NCBI GenBank assembly: GCA_032125735.1
Contig: JAQBBZ010000249.1
Span: 1 to 19,350 of the forward strand
Reading direction: 5' to 3'
Origin: Labilibaculum sp032125735
Lineage (GTDB): Bacteria; Bacteroidota; Bacteroidia; Bacteroidales; Marinifilaceae
DNA: 19,350 nt
The first letter of the stretch is position 1. The number at the start of each line of letters is the position of its first letter. Made by a program: the position numbers and the translations under genes. Of this stretch, positions 16,556-19,350 are shown piece by piece. Below the pieces are notes generated by a model. The model searched no databases, was not told the DNA's origin, and saw only the letters and a program-made list of their open reading frames with translations.

Positions 16556-16581
16556 CTATTAAAAATAGTTTTTACTAGTAA

Positions 16582-18987
16582 TTAGGTCTTTATTTTAGGA
16601 AGGTAATTATCTTCATAATATCCATTCCGGTATCCTAATCCTTTAAAATCGACACCATTAATCCGAAAATCATTTAAAAGAATGGCAACATTTTTCACTG
16701 ATCCTTTATCCACTAATTTATTGATGTAATTTATCTGTTCCTTCCGACTGTATTGATGACGGAGTATAAACAAATTAATATCTGAATATTTCCCCGACAG
16801 CAAACCATCAGTAACCAAAGATACCGGTGCACTATCCAATATGATGTAATTATAGTGAATTCTTGCTTTTTCCATAAATCCTTTAAATTTCCCGTTCGCT
16901 AGAAGTTCTGCGGGATTTAAAGGTATTGGTCCTGCTGGAATTAAACTCAGATTTTCAAATTTGGTCTGGAAAATAATATCATCAAAAGCATCTTTACCCT
17001 CTAAATAACTACTTATTCCATTCGATCCAATACGACCAAACACTTTATTTAATCCAGGCTTTCTCATATCGACTTCAACAAGTAAAACCTTCTCATTATT
17101 CATAGCCAAAATGGCAGCTAAATTTAAACTTACAAATGATTTCCCCTCTCCAGGTACAACAGATTGCACTGATATTACCTTCTGTTTATTTTCTGCAAGC
17201 AAATTTTCCAAATCAGTTCTAAGGCTTCGAAACGATTCTGTTATTCCGGAACGTGGCCGATTACAAACCAAAAGATCTTTACGATGCTTATTGTGGGAAA
17301 TCACTCCTAAAACCGGAAGAGAAGTCTCCTTTTCCAGCTCATAAATACTACCTATGGTATTGTTAAAATAATCCCCTGTTTTAATAAATATAAAGGGTAT
17401 TGAAATACCAATTAAAAATCCAATAATTAGATTTAAGATGGTTTTCGGTCCTACTTGGTTAGTTGACATTAAACTTGCCCTATCCAGAATTTGGGAATTG
17501 GGAACATTGGAAGCGATGATGATTTCTGCTTCAGCCCTCTTTTTTAAAAGAAAAGTATACAAATCATTATTCAGATCGTATCTCCTTTTGTAATTAATGA
17601 ATTTTTGCTCCATTTTGGGTAATCGAACCAATTGACTCTTCACACCATTCATCCGTCTGGAAATGCTGATTAAATCATTTTCTGTATTTACTAATAAATT
17701 TTGCAGATTTTCTTCCAAACTTTGTTTTGTATGCCTGATCTCCTTCTCTAGCACCAACATATTGGGATCATTTTGCTTTACACTATATGATAATATCTCT
17801 TTCTTACTGTATAGCTCTCCCAACTTCAAAACCAAATTATTCAAAACCTGATCTGTAATATCAACTACAGATGGTGACAAAATTGATTTATCTCCAAATT
17901 CTTTGCCAAAATCTTGCTGAAGACTACGTTCTACTTTTGAAAATTGATAACTGTTATTTATATATTGATTCAAATTCCTAATGTAATTTAGCTTCCTTTC
18001 GGACAGGGCGTATTCCTCTTCTAACCCTTTTAAATCCACCATTGCCAAATCGGCTTCCCTTTCAAGATTTGAGCTCTGATTTTTAGATTGAAAATCACTA
18101 AATAAATGGCCTGTTTGTTCTAACGAATCAACCACTCCTTCCAGCTGCATATCAATAAACTGAACTGTATTTTTAGAAACCCTATTCTTCTCTGATAAAC
18201 AAAATTCAATATATTCTTTACTTAATTCATTTAAAAAGTCGACTATCCTCTGTGCTGTTGTTCCTTCTAGTTCCAATGCTATTAAATTTCCTTTTAAATC
18301 TTCCAGAGTTACATCCAGATTGTCAGCATATAGCACACTAATATTTTCTAAATTATGAAAAACAAAAAAGAATTCTGCTTCTAATGGCACAATAACATCG
18401 GTGTTTTTTTCCAATACAAAACTGAAATGTTCATTTTCGAAAGGAACTCCAAATTTACCCTTTGCTTCAAAATTTGATATTTTAGAACTTTCCGGACTTG
18501 TATTATCGGACCAAACGATATATTCATCTTCCGAAATCATTTTGACGAAAAGAGGGAAATCATTCGGATTTTCACCCATATCAGTTTCGTAGACCAAAAA
18601 TGGTTCCAGTCCGTACAAATCCAGATTATAAAATAACATTTTCCGATACCATGAAACATTCCAGTTTAAATTAATTAAAACTTGTTTTGATAACGAGGAA
18701 GACTTTAAAACACCTATATGATCCTGAATGTTTATTCCTCTCAAACTACCATCATCTTCAAAGAATTCCTTGCCTCGTAAAGCATTGGACTCGTTTTGAA
18801 CCAAGATGGTACTCTTTGCTTGATATTTGGGTGGCAAATAAAAACTGTAGGCGAACGCCACCGCTAACCCCAGTATTCCAAACAGTAAGAACCAATACCA
18901 TTTAGACACTAATTTGTACTGAAAGGCCTTTATTTGAGTTTTTTCTTCTTTCACCAAATTTTCCAAAAATTCATTCGAACTTGTCAT
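16582..18987 (-). CDS. Wzc-like polysaccharide co-polymerase / bacterial tyrosine autokinase
   Basis: 801 residues. An inner-membrane protein that sets chain length and export of capsule or exopolysaccharide. Membrane helix 1 is about 31-51, a long periplasmic Wzz-type part with coiled-coil-rich segments (about 255-470) follows, then helix 2 (about 517-536). The cytoplasmic kinase part has ESFRSLR (584-590, the ExxRxxR oligomerisation motif), Walker A PGEGKS (612-617), a Walker A' LLVEVDMRKP (Glu638, Asp640), Walker B IILDSAP (Asp718) and NPAELL. The tail LGYRNGYYEDNY carries tyrosines 786, 790, 791 and 795, the probable autophosphorylation cluster. The first acid of Walker A' is Glu rather than the usual Asp. 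It starts with ATG at 18987, 94 bp after the sugar transferase; a terminator follows. Phosphatase and outer-membrane export partners are not in the window. Confidence 0.93.
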   Translation of the reverse strand: MTSSNEFLENLVKEEKTQIKAFQYKLVSKWYWFLLFGILGLAVAFAYSFYLPPKYQAKSTILVQNESNALRGKEFFEDDGSLRGINIQDHIGVLKSSSLSKQVLINLNWNVSWYRKMLFYNLDLYGLEPFLVYETDMGENPNDFPLFVKMISEDEYIVWSDNTSPESSKISNFEAKGKFGVPFENEHFSFVLEKNTDVIVPLEAEFFFVFHNLENISVLYADNLDVTLEDLKGNLIALELEGTTAQRIVDFLNELSKEYIEFCLSEKNRVSKNTVQFIDMQLEGVVDSLEQTGHLFSDFQSKNQSSNLEREADLAMVDLKGLEEEYALSERKLNYIRNLNQYINNSYQFSKVERSLQQDFGKEFGDKSILSPSVVDITDQVLNNLVLKLGELYSKKEILSYSVKQNDPNMLVLEKEIRHTKQSLEENLQNLLVNTENDLISISRRMNGVKSQLVRLPKMEQKFINYKRRYDLNNDLYTFLLKKRAEAEIIIASNVPNSQILDRASLMSTNQVGPKTILNLIIGFLIGISIPFIFIKTGDYFNNTIGSIYELEKETSLPVLGVISHNKHRKDLLVCNRPRSGITESFRSLRTDLENLLAENKQKVISVQSVVPGEGKSFVSLNLAAILAMNNEKVLLVEVDMRKPGLNKVFGRIGSNGISSYLEGKDAFDDIIFQTKFENLSLIPAGPIPLNPAELLANGKFKGFMEKARIHYNYIILDSAPVSLVTDGLLSGKYSDINLFILRHQYSRKEQINYINKLVDKGSVKNVAILLNDFRINGVDFKGLGYRNGYYEDNYLPKIKT

Positions 18988-19081
18988 AGGATAATATTCT
19001 TTAGGGTGATAAATTCATGAGATAAAAGAACTGCAATAGATCGTCGGTCTTACAAAATAATGATCAAAAAAAGATATCAAA

Positions 19082-19350
19082 CTAATTGCTTCGAACCCTT
19101 TTAAAAAGAATATTTTTGAAAGCAGCAATAAAATATCTAATATCAGTTCGTAAAGGATTTTTAAGATAGGAATCAATATAATCTTTTTCGGATTTTTGAA
19201 TTTCTTCCAAAGATTCGGGTAAATCGGCATAAAACGGTGGAATAATTCCCGGTTTTACTTTTAATCTCAACTTTTGTAATTCGGGTGTGTATAAATCAAA
19301 ATATGACTTACTAATCGGACGCACTCCAACCAATTTCATCTCTCCTTTTA
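19082..19350 (-). CDS. Polyprenyl-phosphate sugar (phospho)transferase, C-terminal part (5' end outside window)
   Basis: The frame runs off the right edge; 88 residues are visible. The fragment begins KGEMKLVGVRPISKSYFDLY, matching the KG-M-LVGPRP block of the bacterial sugar-transferase family (PF02397) that moves a sugar-phosphate from a nucleotide sugar to undecaprenyl phosphate to start repeat-unit synthesis. LKVKPGIIPPFYADLP follows where the family has LKPGITG-type sequence. The N-terminal membrane part and the catalytic core are beyond the window, so the sugar cannot be judged. It is the gene just upstream of the Wzc-like gene, as expected for a capsule or exopolysaccharide operon. Confidence 0.85.
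   Translation of the reverse strand, partial: KGEMKLVGVRPISKSYFDLYTPELQKLRLKVKPGIIPPFYADLPESLEEIQKSEKDYIDSYLKNPLRTDIRYFIAAFKNILFKRVRSN

Larger units (their letters stand above)
15798..16581. other. 784-bp non-coding stretch between the FkbH-like and Wzc-like genes
   Basis: Very AT-rich. No credible coding frame, tRNA or IS end. It contains a bulged hairpin at 16225-16252, a TCAGAT/ATCTGA pair at 16505-16525, and the Wzc terminator at 16536-16555. No exact TAnnTTTG was found upstream of the FkbH-like gene on the minus strand, so its promoter is not located. Confidence 0.6.

Noticed and set aside
16431..16562. 43-codon ATG frame on the plus strand
   Set aside because: It runs through the Wzc terminator, has low-complexity content (four isoleucines in a row) and no promoter or homology that I can see.
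19015..19230. 71-residue minus-strand frame
   Set aside because: Out-of-frame shadow of the sugar-transferase end; the composition is rich in Leu/Ile/Phe from AT-rich DNA and the overlapping frame carries clear family motifs.

Overview
The window looks like chromosomal DNA of a low-GC Bacteroidota bacterium, possibly an anaerobic or facultative marine type of the order Marinilabiliales; the order is inferred from protein style, not proven. Evidence: AT-rich DNA with AT-rich spacers, almost no Shine-Dalgarno sequences before start codons, several good matches to the Bacteroidota -7 promoter element TAnnTTTG at sensible distances from starts, and protein sequences of Bacteroidota type (HemA, CorA, the tyrosine-tailed Wzc-like protein).

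Left part (1-2330): the tail of an unidentified plus-strand gene ends at 137 and meets, across a bidirectional terminator, a minus-strand pair. The pair is a single-subunit protein of the 2-hydroxyacyl-CoA dehydratase / double-cubane-cluster family and its ATP-dependent [4Fe-4S] activase. An intrinsic terminator sits between the two, so the activase is probably made by read-through.

Heme block (2461-7032): hemA, hemC, hemB and hemE lie in that order on the minus strand. They cover glutamyl-tRNA to porphobilinogen and hydroxymethylbilane, and then uroporphyrinogen III decarboxylation; hemL and hemD are not in the window. A strong hairpin with a T-tract lies between hemA and hemC, and another ends the block after hemE.

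Middle (7212-10840): an atypical SDR-type NAD(P)-binding protein and a small dimeric alpha/beta-barrel-like protein on the plus strand. These face a minus-strand pair: a PHP-domain phosphoesterase fused to two ACT domains, followed by an unrecognised 168-residue acidic protein that probably starts with TTG.

Magnesium pair (11425-13667): a CNNM/DUF21 membrane protein with a degenerate C-terminal region, and a CorA-type channel with GTN in place of GMN. They are 28 bp apart, with a promoter-like element before and a terminator after.

Right part (13956-19350): surface-polysaccharide genes on the minus strand. These are the C-terminal end of a polyprenyl-phosphate sugar transferase, a Wzc-like chain-length regulator/tyrosine autokinase ended by its own terminator, a 784-bp non-coding stretch, and an FkbH-like HAD phosphatase with an extra C-terminal region.

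I found no tRNA, rRNA, CRISPR array, transposase or phage gene, and nothing I can call a wholly new system. The most unusual items are the PHP-ACT-ACT fusion, the FkbH-like protein with a probable SGNH-like domain at the wrong end, and the dehydratase-family/activase pair with its internal terminator.
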